Part shown: piece by piece, positions 1 to 7,259 of the stretch
Numbering within the stretch: position 1 is the first letter of the stretch
Layout of the letters: each line of letters starts with the position of its first letter
Assembly (NCBI GenBank): GCA_021414185.1
Contig: JAIOOZ010000315.1
Span: forward strand, 1 to 18,384
Reading direction: 5' to 3'
DNA from: Betaproteobacteria bacterium
GTDB lineage: Bacteria > Pseudomonadota > Gammaproteobacteria > Burkholderiales > SG8-41
DNA length: 18,384 nucleotides
Notes under the pieces: generated by a model
Seen by the model: only the letters and a program-made list of their open reading frames with translations
Databases searched by the model: none
What the model was told of the DNA's origin: nothing
Program-made: the position numbers and the translations under genes

Positions 1-438
1 CGAATCGAGATGCAGCACGACGAGATCGGGGAATTTCTTGTGTACCGCGCGGATCTGCGGCAGCGTGCCCGCGCCGTCGCCGCCCATCGTCAACGGCAAT
101 GCGCCGCTGTCGAGCACGGCGCTGATCACGCGCTCGATTTTTTGAAAGGCGTCCTCGATCTGGCCGGGCACGACATCGACGTCGCCCCAGTCGGCGACCT
201 GCAGTTTCGCGAGCGGATCGAAATCAAAGTCGGGCGGGTTGAACGGGCGCAGCAATTGCGATTGCTCGCGGATCGCCGCGGGGCCGAGGCGCGCGCCGAC
301 GCGGATGGGATGGGCGCCGCAATCGAACGGAATGCCGACGACACCCACGCGCGAAGCAGCGCGCTCCTGCGGGCCGGGCACGCGCATGAAAGGCAGCGTG
401 CGGCGCAACGGCAAATCGGCGAGGTCAACGCGGGGCAA
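1..438 (-). CDS. Arginase/agmatinase-family ureohydrolase, N-terminal part (cut by window edge)
   Basis: About 146 residues of the amino end are visible. Near residue 35 is the family signature GIPFDCGAHPIRVGARLGP followed by AAIR, typical of agmatinase and guanidinobutyrase-like ureohydrolases, which hydrolyse a guanidino group to urea using two Mn ions. Further on is MGGDGAGTLPQIRAVHKKFP and then VVLHLDS, which occupies the place of the family's DAHxD metal motif. The usual GGDHS metal-binding histidine is replaced here: the sequence reads GGDGA. The start is a TTG at 436-438, chosen because GGAG (minus strand, 446-449) sits 7 nt upstream and no ATG or GTG fits better. It is transcribed divergently from the coiled-coil gene at 769. 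Substrate is unknown; the family call is firm, the enzymatic activity less so because of the missing histidine and absent C-terminus. Confidence 0.88.
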   Translation of the reverse strand, partial: MPRVDLADLPLRRTLPFMRVPGPQERAASRVGVVGIPFDCGAHPIRVGARLGPAAIREQSQLLRPFNPPDFDFDPLAKLQVADWGDVDVVPGQIEDAFQKIERVISAVLDSGALPLTMGGDGAGTLPQIRAVHKKFPDLVVLHLDS

Positions 439-474
439 GGCGGTACTCCAAGGCGGGAGACGATCTTGAAATAT

Positions 475-484
475 ACCACGTGGT
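475..484. promoter_or_regulatory. 10-bp perfect palindrome ACCACGTGGT upstream of ureohydrolase
   Basis: A perfect palindrome lies 36 bp upstream of the ureohydrolase TTG start, overlapping a -10-like TATATT on the minus strand (469-474). A dimeric repressor site at this position would cover the promoter. Only the symmetry is observed; the role is inference. Confidence 0.3.
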
Positions 485-526
485 CCGCGCACTGCGGACT
501 GGCCGCGGCGCCGCGAGTGTCACGCG

Positions 527-576
527 CAGCAAATGACAAACCTTCTCGACTTCATTTGCTGTAGTGTAGAAATGAA
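527..576. promoter_or_regulatory. Candidate operator: three alternating AAATGA/TCATTT motifs
   Basis: CAGCAAATGA (527-536) is the exact reverse complement of TCATTTGCTG (552-561), a 10-bp inverted repeat with a 15-nt spacer. A third copy, AAATGAA (570-576), forms a second inverted repeat with TTCATTT (551-557). The sequence AGCAAA recurs at 578-583. The patch is AT-rich within a GC-rich region and lies about 190 bp upstream of the coiled-coil ATG at 769. Alternating half-sites are typical of cooperative dimeric regulators, but no regulator gene is in the window. Confidence 0.4.
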
Positions 577-768
577 AAGCAAACCGCGGTAGGTTGTGGG
601 CTGGGCCAGTAGTGATTGTTACCGCTATCCAGAAGCTGGCCGAGATTGCCGGAAAACTCACGCATCTGGCCGTCCGTCTTGCCGCCGGAACGAGCGCGAC
701 ATGCCTTTTCCCGGCGATGGCCTTACAATCCCGGGAAGCCGTCAACAAGACGACAACAAATCAATCTC

Positions 769-2046
769 ATGAGCGGCCCCATTACAGCAAGCGCGCACGC
801 GATGGAGCTCGAGTACGACAAGGTGGTCGAGCAGATGCGTACGCGCGAACTGCAACTCGCGCAGGCGCGGCGTGGCCAGCAGGCCGCTCGCCTCGAACGC
901 ATCGCCGCGCAACGGCGCGAAGCCGAACGGCAGACGGGCCGGCTCGAACGTCTGCGCGCCCTCGCGCAGACGCTCGCTCAGCAGCGCCCGGATCTCGCAG
1001 TAAAAATGTCCTCGTCTCCCGCAGCGCCCGGGGCGAACGACGATGCCGCATGGACCACGTATTTGCGCGAGCTCGATGCCGCGGTGCGCGAGCTCGAAAC
1101 CCTGCTCGCCAAAGCGGGCAACGCTTCCGCCGAACAGATGCGCGCGATGCAAGCGGCGACAGTGGCAGCCCCCACCATAGATGAAGTGCTGTCGGCCTAC
1201 GCGCTGCAGCGCCAGTTGAGCCCCGGGCTCGATTCCGCGCAGGCCGAGCAGTTCCGCCAGACCGCGGCACGCGTGCTGAACCGGCTTGAGCTCGCGCCCG
1301 GCGCAGTAATGTCCGCGGCGCTCGAAGCGCTTGCGCGCTCGATAGTTCTGGCACCGTCCCTGCAGCGCGCCGAAGCGCTTGCCTCGGAGCTGCGGCTCGC
1401 GGTGCAGCGCGAATCCGATGCGCAGGAGGCCCGGCAGCGCGAAGTCGAGGAGGCACGCGGCATCCTCGACCAGCTTGCCGAAGATGCGCCGGCGCCGCTC
1501 TTGCGCGCGCTCGAACAGGTTGCTGCCGGCGCCGAGCACATGGACGAAGCGCTGCGGCTGTCTGCGCAGCAGGTTCTGAATACCGCTGCAGCGGACCGGG
1601 CGGAGCGCGAGCAGCAAGCAGCCGCGTACGTGCTCGAGCAATCGCTGCGGGACCTGGGCTATGAAGTCGAGGACATAGAAGCCACCCTGTTCGCCGACGG
1701 CGGCACCGTGCATTTCCGCCGCCCCGGCTGGCAAAACTATTTCGTGCGCATGCGCGTCAATCCGCGGGAACGCACCGCCAATTTCAACGTTGTGCGTGCC
1801 AGCGGCGACGAACAGACCGCCGAGCGGGCGCGCCTGGATGCGCTCGCGGAGGATCGATGGTGTGCCGAATTTCCCCGCCTCATGCAAACGCTCGCCGCGC
1901 GCGGCCTCACGCTGGACGTCACGCGCCGGCTGGAGGCGGGCGCAGTGCCGGTGCAAATCGTCGACGGCGCAAGCCTGCCGCAGGTCCACGCCGAGACCGA
2001 TGATGCGCGGCCGCGCCGTGCGCCGCTCGCCCGCAGGACCCCATAA
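769..2046 (+). CDS. Coiled-coil protein, first gene of the AAA+/radical SAM/kinase operon
   Basis: A 425-residue protein that I do not recognise. Residues about 12-80 are a charged Arg/Glu/Gln-rich coiled coil, followed by a low-complexity linker and further helical segments to about residue 290. A more globular C-terminal part follows, with LRDLGYEVEDIEATLF (from 293) and GWQNYFVRMRVNP (ending near 331), then a basic, probably disordered tail. There is no signal peptide or membrane segment, so it is probably cytoplasmic. The ATG at 769 is preferred to the longer frame from 616 because the upstream extension has no similar composition; no clear Shine-Dalgarno precedes it. The stop TAA abuts the next ATG directly (TAAATG), so it is likely translationally coupled to the ATPase. 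Use of ATA codons resembles the rest of the operon. A structural or adaptor partner for the ATPase is a guess. Confidence 0.82.
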   Translation: MSGPITASAHAMELEYDKVVEQMRTRELQLAQARRGQQAARLERIAAQRREAERQTGRLERLRALAQTLAQQRPDLAVKMSSSPAAPGANDDAAWTTYLRELDAAVRELETLLAKAGNASAEQMRAMQAATVAAPTIDEVLSAYALQRQLSPGLDSAQAEQFRQTAARVLNRLELAPGAVMSAALEALARSIVLAPSLQRAEALASELRLAVQRESDAQEARQREVEEARGILDQLAEDAPAPLLRALEQVAAGAEHMDEALRLSAQQVLNTAAADRAEREQQAAAYVLEQSLRDLGYEVEDIEATLFADGGTVHFRRPGWQNYFVRMRVNPRERTANFNVVRASGDEQTAERARLDALAEDRWCAEFPRLMQTLAARGLTLDVTRRLEAGAVPVQIVDGASLPQVHAETDDARPRRAPLARRTP

Positions 2047-3906
2047 ATGGACGTCACCGTGGATACGACGCCGCGCTGGGTGCGCGACCTGATACGGCTC
2101 ACGCCTATCCGCTCGCAGTTCGTGGTTTCGGGCAATATCCGCGACAGCTTCATGACGCCGTTTGAAGGCGGCGCCACGCTCGCGCCACTGCTGCGTTGTC
2201 TGTGGGTGCACCTGTCGCGCCTCGACTACCGTTTCATACTCGTCTACGATCCCATCGAAGGCCTGCGCCCGTACCCCAATGAGCCCGCAGTCGTCGAGCT
2301 GGCGACCAGGCTGTTCGATCTCAAGCTTGCGGACGGCGTGATGGCGATGAGCCTCGAGAACCTGATAGGCGTGATGAAGAAAGTCGCCGGCCTGCGGGAA
2401 GCTCGATGTGCTCTCGTCGTCGATTTCGCATCCAGGCTCTCGCGCCAGCCGGACCATCTGGACGCCAACGAGCACCGCTTCTTCGTCGCCGCCGAGCGTC
2501 TGTCGCTTGCCGCGAACCCCATCGTCCCCAAAGGCGCGGACGTCGCCGCCCCGAACGGCAAAGCGCGCTTCAATCCCATACTGTGGCTCGTCAATCGGCC
2601 GCAGGACATGCCGTCGTGGATTACGCTTGATTCCACCCGCGTCAACGTGCTTGCGATCAGTCTGCCCGACTTTGAAATACGGCTTGCGGCAGCGAAGCAT
2701 CTGGGCGGACTATTTGACGACTATGAGCAAGGCACGGCGGAGGAGCAGGTCAAATTCGCGCAGACGTTCGCGCGGTTGACCGATGGTCTGCCCCTTGTCG
2801 CGCTGGCAGACATCGCACAGCTCGCAAACCGCCAGGGCATCAAGTTCCGCAACGTCGACGACGCCGTACAGTGCTTCAAGGTCGGCGTCACCGAGAATCC
2901 ATGGAAGAAGAGCTACCTGCGCGAGCGCATCGCGGATGCGCTGCCATTCATCGAGCAGCGCGTGCGTGGACAGCGTCCTGCGGTCACCAAGACCATAGAC
3001 ATCCTGATGCGCTCGGTGATGGGGCTCACCGGAGCGCAGGCGCAATCCACCGGCAACCGCCCGCGTGGCGTGCTTTTCTTCGCGGGTCCGAGCGGCGTCG
3101 GCAAGACCGAGCTCGCGAAGACACTGACCCAGCTCATTTTCGGCGATGAGCGCGCGTACATTCGCTTCGATATGAGTGAATTCGCCGAGGAGCACAGCGG
3201 AGCGCGCCTCCTGGGCGCTCCGCCCGGCTATATCGGCTACGACGCGGGCGGCGAGCTCACCAACGCAATGCGCGAGAAACCGTTCTCGGTCGTGCTCTTC
3301 GATGAAATCGAGAAATCGCACCCGCGGATACTCGACAAATTCCTGCAGATTCTGGAAGACGGCAGGCTCACCGACGGCCGCGGGGAAACCGCTTACTTCT
3401 CTGAAGCCATACTGGTATTCACGTCCAACCTTGGCATCTTCGTCGAGGACGAGCACGGGCGCCGCACTCAGAACGTGAAGCCCGGCGACGCGAATGACGT
3501 CGTGGAGGCGCGCGTACGCGGCGCGATCCAGGATTATTTCAAATTTCGCCTGTCGCGCCCCGAGATTCTGAACCGCATCGGCGACAATATCGTGGTGTTC
3601 GGCTTCATCACGCCGCCGGTTGGCGCGCAGATCTTCGAAGGCATGCTGCGCAACATAACGAACCGCGTGCGTGAGGAGCACAAGATCGCGCTGGAGCTCG
3701 CGCCGGAAGTTCAGGTTAAGCTGTCCGAATGGTGCACCCGCGATCTGTCGAACGGCGGCCGCGGCATCGGCAACCAGCTCGAATCGCTGTTCGTGAACCC
3801 GCTGTCGCGGGCGCTGTTCCGCTTCTCTCTCGAAGGCAAGACCACGGTCACAGTGACGGATCTGTCCGAAGACGAAAACCGCGTCATGACGGCCAAACTC
3901 GCTTGA
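2047..3906 (+). CDS. AAA+ ATPase, ClpB-D2-like C-terminal module with degenerate N-terminal ATPase-like module
   Basis: 619 residues. The C-terminal half matches the second ATPase module of ClpB/ClpA: Walker A GPSGVGKT (347-354), pore-loop GYIGY (394-398), Walker B VVLFDEIEKSHP with D419/E420, sensor 1 VFTSNLG, arginine finger in RPEILNRIGD (R510) and sensor 2 GGRG (R572). It should bind and hydrolyse ATP and thread or remodel proteins. The N-terminal half (about 1-270) has ATPase-like strands (SGNIRDSF, ALVVDFASRL, ILWLVNRPQDMPSWI) but no P-loop, suggesting a dead AAA-like regulatory module. It lacks the ClpB N-domain and middle coiled coil and the ClpP-binding loop is not evident, so it is not ClpA, ClpB or ClpX. 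The ATG directly follows the upstream TAA and its TGA overlaps the next start. Target unknown. Confidence 0.93.
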   Translation: MDVTVDTTPRWVRDLIRLTPIRSQFVVSGNIRDSFMTPFEGGATLAPLLRCLWVHLSRLDYRFILVYDPIEGLRPYPNEPAVVELATRLFDLKLADGVMAMSLENLIGVMKKVAGLREARCALVVDFASRLSRQPDHLDANEHRFFVAAERLSLAANPIVPKGADVAAPNGKARFNPILWLVNRPQDMPSWITLDSTRVNVLAISLPDFEIRLAAAKHLGGLFDDYEQGTAEEQVKFAQTFARLTDGLPLVALADIAQLANRQGIKFRNVDDAVQCFKVGVTENPWKKSYLRERIADALPFIEQRVRGQRPAVTKTIDILMRSVMGLTGAQAQSTGNRPRGVLFFAGPSGVGKTELAKTLTQLIFGDERAYIRFDMSEFAEEHSGARLLGAPPGYIGYDAGGELTNAMREKPFSVVLFDEIEKSHPRILDKFLQILEDGRLTDGRGETAYFSEAILVFTSNLGIFVEDEHGRRTQNVKPGDANDVVEARVRGAIQDYFKFRLSRPEILNRIGDNIVVFGFITPPVGAQIFEGMLRNITNRVREEHKIALELAPEVQVKLSEWCTRDLSNGGRGIGNQLESLFVNPLSRALFRFSLEGKTTVTVTDLSEDENRVMTAKLA

Positions 3907-4571
3907 AGGCTTCTGCCACGCTGCAGCTCAATAAAGCTCACTGGCCGGTGACCGTGCTTGGCCCCGGCCGGCGCATCGGACTGTGGGTGCAGGGCTGCAC
4001 GATACGCTGTCGCGGCTGCGTCTCGCAGGATACGTGGGCAACCGATCCAACCAGGACGATGACCGTGGCCGACCTGGTCGCGTGGTGTCGCAAGGTCAGC
4101 GACGGCAAACTGGACGGCGTTACCATCAGCGGCGGAGAGCCTTTCGAGCAGCCGGCCGGCCTCGCTGCGCTGCTCCAGGCGCTGCGTCTGTGGCGACGCG
4201 AAGCCAAACTCGACTTCGATATCCTGTGCTACAGCGGATTCCCTCTGAAAATGCTCAAGCGCAAACATGCGGGCCTGCTCGCACTGCTCGACGCGGTCAT
4301 CCCGGAGCCGTATGCGGACAATCTACCCCTCTCCGCCGTCTGGCGCGGCTCGAGCAACCAGCCGCTCGTTGCGCTCTCGGATCGCGGCCGCGCGCGCTAT
4401 GCACCATATTTGGATGCGCACGCGCCGGCGGAAGGCAAGCGCATGCAAGCCGCAGTCGAGGGCGGCCGGGTCTGGATGATAGGCATACCCGAGCGTGGCG
4501 ACATGGAGCGCGTCGAAGCTCTGTGCGCGAGCCGCGGTCTCACGCTGGGACAGGTTTCCTGGCGCCGGTAG
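3903..4571 (+). CDS. Radical SAM, NrdG-like 4Fe-4S single-cluster protein
   Basis: 222 residues. WVQGCTIRCRGC holds the CX3CX2C radical SAM cluster motif (C32, C36, C39 from the TTG start), preceded by GPGRRIG and followed by the SAM-binding GGEPFEQ. The layout resembles activases such as NrdG and PflA, which use a 4Fe-4S cluster and S-adenosylmethionine to generate a radical on a partner. No glycyl-radical enzyme lies in the window, so the substrate is open. The start is inferred as TTG at 3903, overlapping the ATPase stop in TTGA (4-nt overlap); the same frame stays open upstream but there encodes antisense-like sequence within the ATPase gene. No obvious Shine-Dalgarno is present, so expression probably relies on coupling. 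The C-terminal part (from about 120) is shorter than in full-length radical SAM enzymes, as in activases. Confidence 0.9.
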   Translation: MKASATLQLNKAHWPVTVLGPGRRIGLWVQGCTIRCRGCVSQDTWATDPTRTMTVADLVAWCRKVSDGKLDGVTISGGEPFEQPAGLAALLQALRLWRREAKLDFDILCYSGFPLKMLKRKHAGLLALLDAVIPEPYADNLPLSAVWRGSSNQPLVALSDRGRARYAPYLDAHAPAEGKRMQAAVEGGRVWMIGIPERGDMERVEALCASRGLTLGQVSWRR

Positions 4572-4572
4572 C

Positions 4573-7059
4573 GTGGCCGTCGCCGCCGAATACATACGCG
4601 TCTGTCCCGTTTGCGAAACGGAGAATCCGCCTGCGCGCGCACGCTGCACGTGCGGTGCCTCGCTCGCGGGCGTCGATTTTTCGCTGAAGCACGCGCCGCA
4701 GCCGACTCCCCCGCCTGCACCACCCGCGGCGCCGACTGAAACCATGGCTTCCGGGCCGGCGGTTGCTGAAAAGGCAACCGTAAACTGTCCGCACGCTGAC
4801 TGCGGCCAGCCGAATCCCGCCGGTGAGACCCGCTGTGTCTACTGCAATCGAGCGCTTACGCCGGAGCCGCAGCCTGCGGCTGTGAGCGCCCGCCCGCTAC
4901 CGACGGCGTTGCGCGACAAGTTTCACGTCGTCGAAACTCTCGCCGCTTCCGGCGCCGAGGCCGATATCATGCTGGTCGCAGACGCGAAGACCGGCGAGCG
5001 CCGTGTCGCGAAGCTCTATCGTCAGGGCATCAAGCCCGATTTCAAGCTGCTCGCGATACTCGCGAAGACCGTCGGCGATTCGGTCGTGCGCGTGCTCGGC
5101 TTCGGCGTTTCCGACGGCATCGCCTACGAGTTGCTCGAATACTTGCCACAGGGCACTTTGCTGCAGCTGCTGCAATCCGGACCTGTGGCGACCGACAATG
5201 TGCGACGCATGGTCGCGGAAATCGCGGACGCACTCAATGGCATACACGCGCACCGCATTCTGCATCGCGACTTGAAGCCCGAGAATGTGCTGCTGCGCTC
5301 TAAATCCCCATTGGAACTCGCGCTGACCGACTTCGGTATCGCGTCGTTGGCCTCGGCCACGCAGTTCTTCACGAGCGGCGCTCGCACCACGAAGTACGCT
5401 GCCCCCGAGGTACTAACCGGTGTCATCGATCAAAAGTCCGACTGGTGGGCGCTTGGCATGATAGCGCTCGAGGCCGCGACCGGGCGCCATCCATTCGAGG
5501 GCCTGAGCGAGCAGGTCATGAATCACCACCTCGCAACGCGCCCGATAGACGTACGCGGCGTATACGACGACCAATTGCGCACGTTATGCCGCGGCCTGCT
5601 GCTGCGCGACCCGAAACGCCGCTGGGGCTCAGCGGAAGTAGCACGCTGGCTCAAGGGCGACGCTACACTCGAAGCGCCGGAAGACAGCGAAGGCCCCGCC
5701 AGTACCGTGCGGCCCTACCGGATTGGCACGACCGAGAGCACGACCGCGGGCGAGCTTGCACTCGCCCTAGCGAAGAACTGGCAGGAGGCACGCAAGGATC
5801 TCGCGCGCGGCCAGATTGCGCGCTGGCTGGAAGACGCGCTGCACGACTACAACCTGCTGCGCAAGCTGAAGGACATCGAGGACTACCGCGGCGTGAGCGA
5901 GAACATGCGCCTGCTGCGCTTCATGCTGGCTGCCGCGCCGGATCTGCCGCCGGTTTGGCTGGGTGTTCCGGTGAGCCGCGCTGGCCTGCTCGCATCCGCG
6001 CGCCGCGCCGAAGGCGCCGATGACGAAGCGAAGACGTGGCTGGAGTCGCTCTTCAAGGAAGAAGTGCTGGCGCAGTTTGCCGCCGCGGGAAACAAGGATC
6101 TGGCCGAGATCGACCGCCACTGGCGCAGGAACTGGGCGCACTTTCACGAGCTGTGGCAGAGCGGCCGCAGCGCGGCGGAAGCATGGAGCAAGCAGCCGCG
6201 GCCGGTGGCGGCGCTCGCCTCCGCCGAAGTCGTGAGCTTCGACGATCTCGTGTTCACGCAGGCAGCCCGCTTCGCTCCGCCATCCCCGCGCACGTTGCAC
6301 GGCGCACTCTTGCTCGCGTACCTCGTGCCCGAGTACATAGAAACAGTGCGTCCTGAAGTGATCGGCAGCCTCGCGAATGTCGCCGGCTATGCCTCGTGGA
6401 TAGAGACGCTCTGGCGCCAGGTGCAGGGCGAGGCGGTCGGCGTCATAGTGACGCAGCGGATCATGCCCCGTGCGCGTGAGGACGCAGACCTCGAAGCGCG
6501 CCGCCAGGCGGTGTCAAAGGATGCACGCACGCGCATCGTCGGCGACGCGGAGAGTGAGCTGCGGGAACGTGTTACTGAATTGCTCGCTGCTGCACCAGAC
6601 GACGACCATGATCTCGACCATGACACGGTGGTGCAATTACTGGATGCCTTGACCCGTTTCCAGGAAGCCTGTCAGCAAGTCGCCGCGCTCGGCTACACCG
6701 AACTCGAGTACGAAGCGCTGCAGCGTAACGCCGAAACCCTGTCCGCCTACGGCTCGTCGCTGCAGCACGCCCTCGTCCGGTGCGAGCGGGTACTGGGCGT
6801 CAACGCGATCTTCATGCGGCCCGAGCGGCTCGCGATGGCTGCAGGCGCGCTCGCTCTTGTGCTTATCCTGATCCACAATCCCGCAGGCATGCTGGTAGTT
6901 CTGCTTGCCGCGCTGGGATGGGGCGGCCATCGCTGGCACGCGGGATTCTCGGCGACCGGTGATGCTCTCAAGAAGCTGGCGCTGCTGCGCCGCTACGCAA
7001 AAATCTTTCTGCGAAACCCCGGCGAAGCCAAGGTAACAGCGATGGACGCTGAGCAGTAG
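4573..7059 (+). CDS. Membrane-anchored Ser/Thr protein kinase with two N-terminal zinc ribbons
   Basis: 828 residues. Two zinc ribbons come first: C11/C14/C25/C27 and C72/C77/C88/C91, joined by a Pro/Ala-rich linker. The Hanks-type kinase domain spans about 112-370: the Gly-rich loop is degenerate (LAASGAEAD, 123-131), with VAK lysine K147, catalytic HRDLKPEN (231-238), DFG (253-255), APE (277-279) and SDWWALGMIALEAATGRHPF. Catalytic residues are intact, so activity is expected. A long helical region follows (about 390-750; starts with ALALAKNWQEARKDL), then two hydrophobic segments (about 753-767 and 771-785) that should form a hairpin anchoring the protein in the inner membrane, leaving the kinase cytoplasmic. 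No extracellular sensor domain is seen, so any envelope signal must arrive through partners. The GTG start at 4573 lies one base after the radical SAM stop; upstream in-frame codons overlap that gene. Substrate unknown, possibly the neighbouring ATPase or coiled-coil protein. Confidence 0.93.
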   Translation: MAVAAEYIRVCPVCETENPPARARCTCGASLAGVDFSLKHAPQPTPPPAPPAAPTETMASGPAVAEKATVNCPHADCGQPNPAGETRCVYCNRALTPEPQPAAVSARPLPTALRDKFHVVETLAASGAEADIMLVADAKTGERRVAKLYRQGIKPDFKLLAILAKTVGDSVVRVLGFGVSDGIAYELLEYLPQGTLLQLLQSGPVATDNVRRMVAEIADALNGIHAHRILHRDLKPENVLLRSKSPLELALTDFGIASLASATQFFTSGARTTKYAAPEVLTGVIDQKSDWWALGMIALEAATGRHPFEGLSEQVMNHHLATRPIDVRGVYDDQLRTLCRGLLLRDPKRRWGSAEVARWLKGDATLEAPEDSEGPASTVRPYRIGTTESTTAGELALALAKNWQEARKDLARGQIARWLEDALHDYNLLRKLKDIEDYRGVSENMRLLRFMLAAAPDLPPVWLGVPVSRAGLLASARRAEGADDEAKTWLESLFKEEVLAQFAAAGNKDLAEIDRHWRRNWAHFHELWQSGRSAAEAWSKQPRPVAALASAEVVSFDDLVFTQAARFAPPSPRTLHGALLLAYLVPEYIETVRPEVIGSLANVAGYASWIETLWRQVQGEAVGVIVTQRIMPRAREDADLEARRQAVSKDARTRIVGDAESELRERVTELLAAAPDDDHDLDHDTVVQLLDALTRFQEACQQVAALGYTELEYEALQRNAETLSAYGSSLQHALVRCERVLGVNAIFMRPERLAMAAGALALVLILIHNPAGMLVVLLAALGWGGHRWHAGFSATGDALKKLALLRRYAKIFLRNPGEAKVTAMDAEQ

Positions 7060-7259
7060 CACTGCTGCCCAGCCGGTCGTGGGGTGGGCCGGGAAGCCCT
7101 CCAAGCACCAATGGATTTCCCCCCTACCGCTATTTGCCGATCGCGTTGACCAGCTTCGCCTTGGATTCGATGTCCTCGGCGTAGAACACGCCGAACTCTT
7201 CCGGCGTCGTTGCAACCAGCACACCGGCGACCGACCCCGACCGCTGCGCGCCGGCGCGC
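7060..7259. other. Convergent gap between the two operons
   Basis: The kinase operon and the minus-strand operon end here facing each other. No strong hairpin with a T-run was found for either. The only interpretable content is the Bug-like C-terminal remnant at 7130-7252. Confidence 0.5.
7130..7252 (-). pseudogene. C-terminal remnant of a Bug/TctC-type solute receptor
   Basis: Reading the minus strand, this piece encodes about 40 residues ending in TTPEEFGVFYAEDIESKAKL, then VNAIGK and a TAG stop at 7130-7132. The TPEEF...I...K pattern matches the C-terminal helix of Bug receptors, as in the two intact copies in this window (TPAQFSTFIKSELVKYGKL and TPEQFAAYIRNEIAKYAATV). The rest of the gene is absent: upstream is the stop of the next gene in another frame. 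It is read as debris of a receptor gene lost when the operons were joined; a chance short frame is possible. Confidence 0.45.

Larger units (their letters stand above)
439..768. other. Divergent intergenic region with candidate operators
   Basis: This 330-bp stretch separates the ureohydrolase (minus) from the coiled-coil gene (plus). I see no supported gene. It holds the ACCACGTGGT palindrome (475-484), a set of inverted AAATGA/TCATTT motifs (527-576) and a -10-like TACAAT at 724-729, about 40 nt upstream of the ATG at 769, without a convincing -35. A reading frame on the plus strand extends the coiled-coil gene upstream to 616, but the sequence before 769 lacks its heptad character and is probably untranslated. 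Confidence 0.6.

Noticed and set aside
10..564. 184-codon plus-strand frame
   Set aside because: Antisense to the ureohydrolase, whose family motif is clear on the minus strand.
742..2700. 652-codon open frame on the minus strand
   Set aside because: It lies antisense to the coiled-coil and ATPase genes, crosses their junction, and has the Arg/His-rich composition of a GC-rich shadow frame.
2047..3906. Calling the ATPase ClpA or ClpB
   Set aside because: No Clp N-domain, no intact first ATPase module, no middle coiled coil; only the D2-like module matches.
3903..4571. Calling the radical SAM gene nrdG
   Set aside because: No nrdD nearby and the context is an ATPase-kinase operon; only similarity of motif and size is seen.
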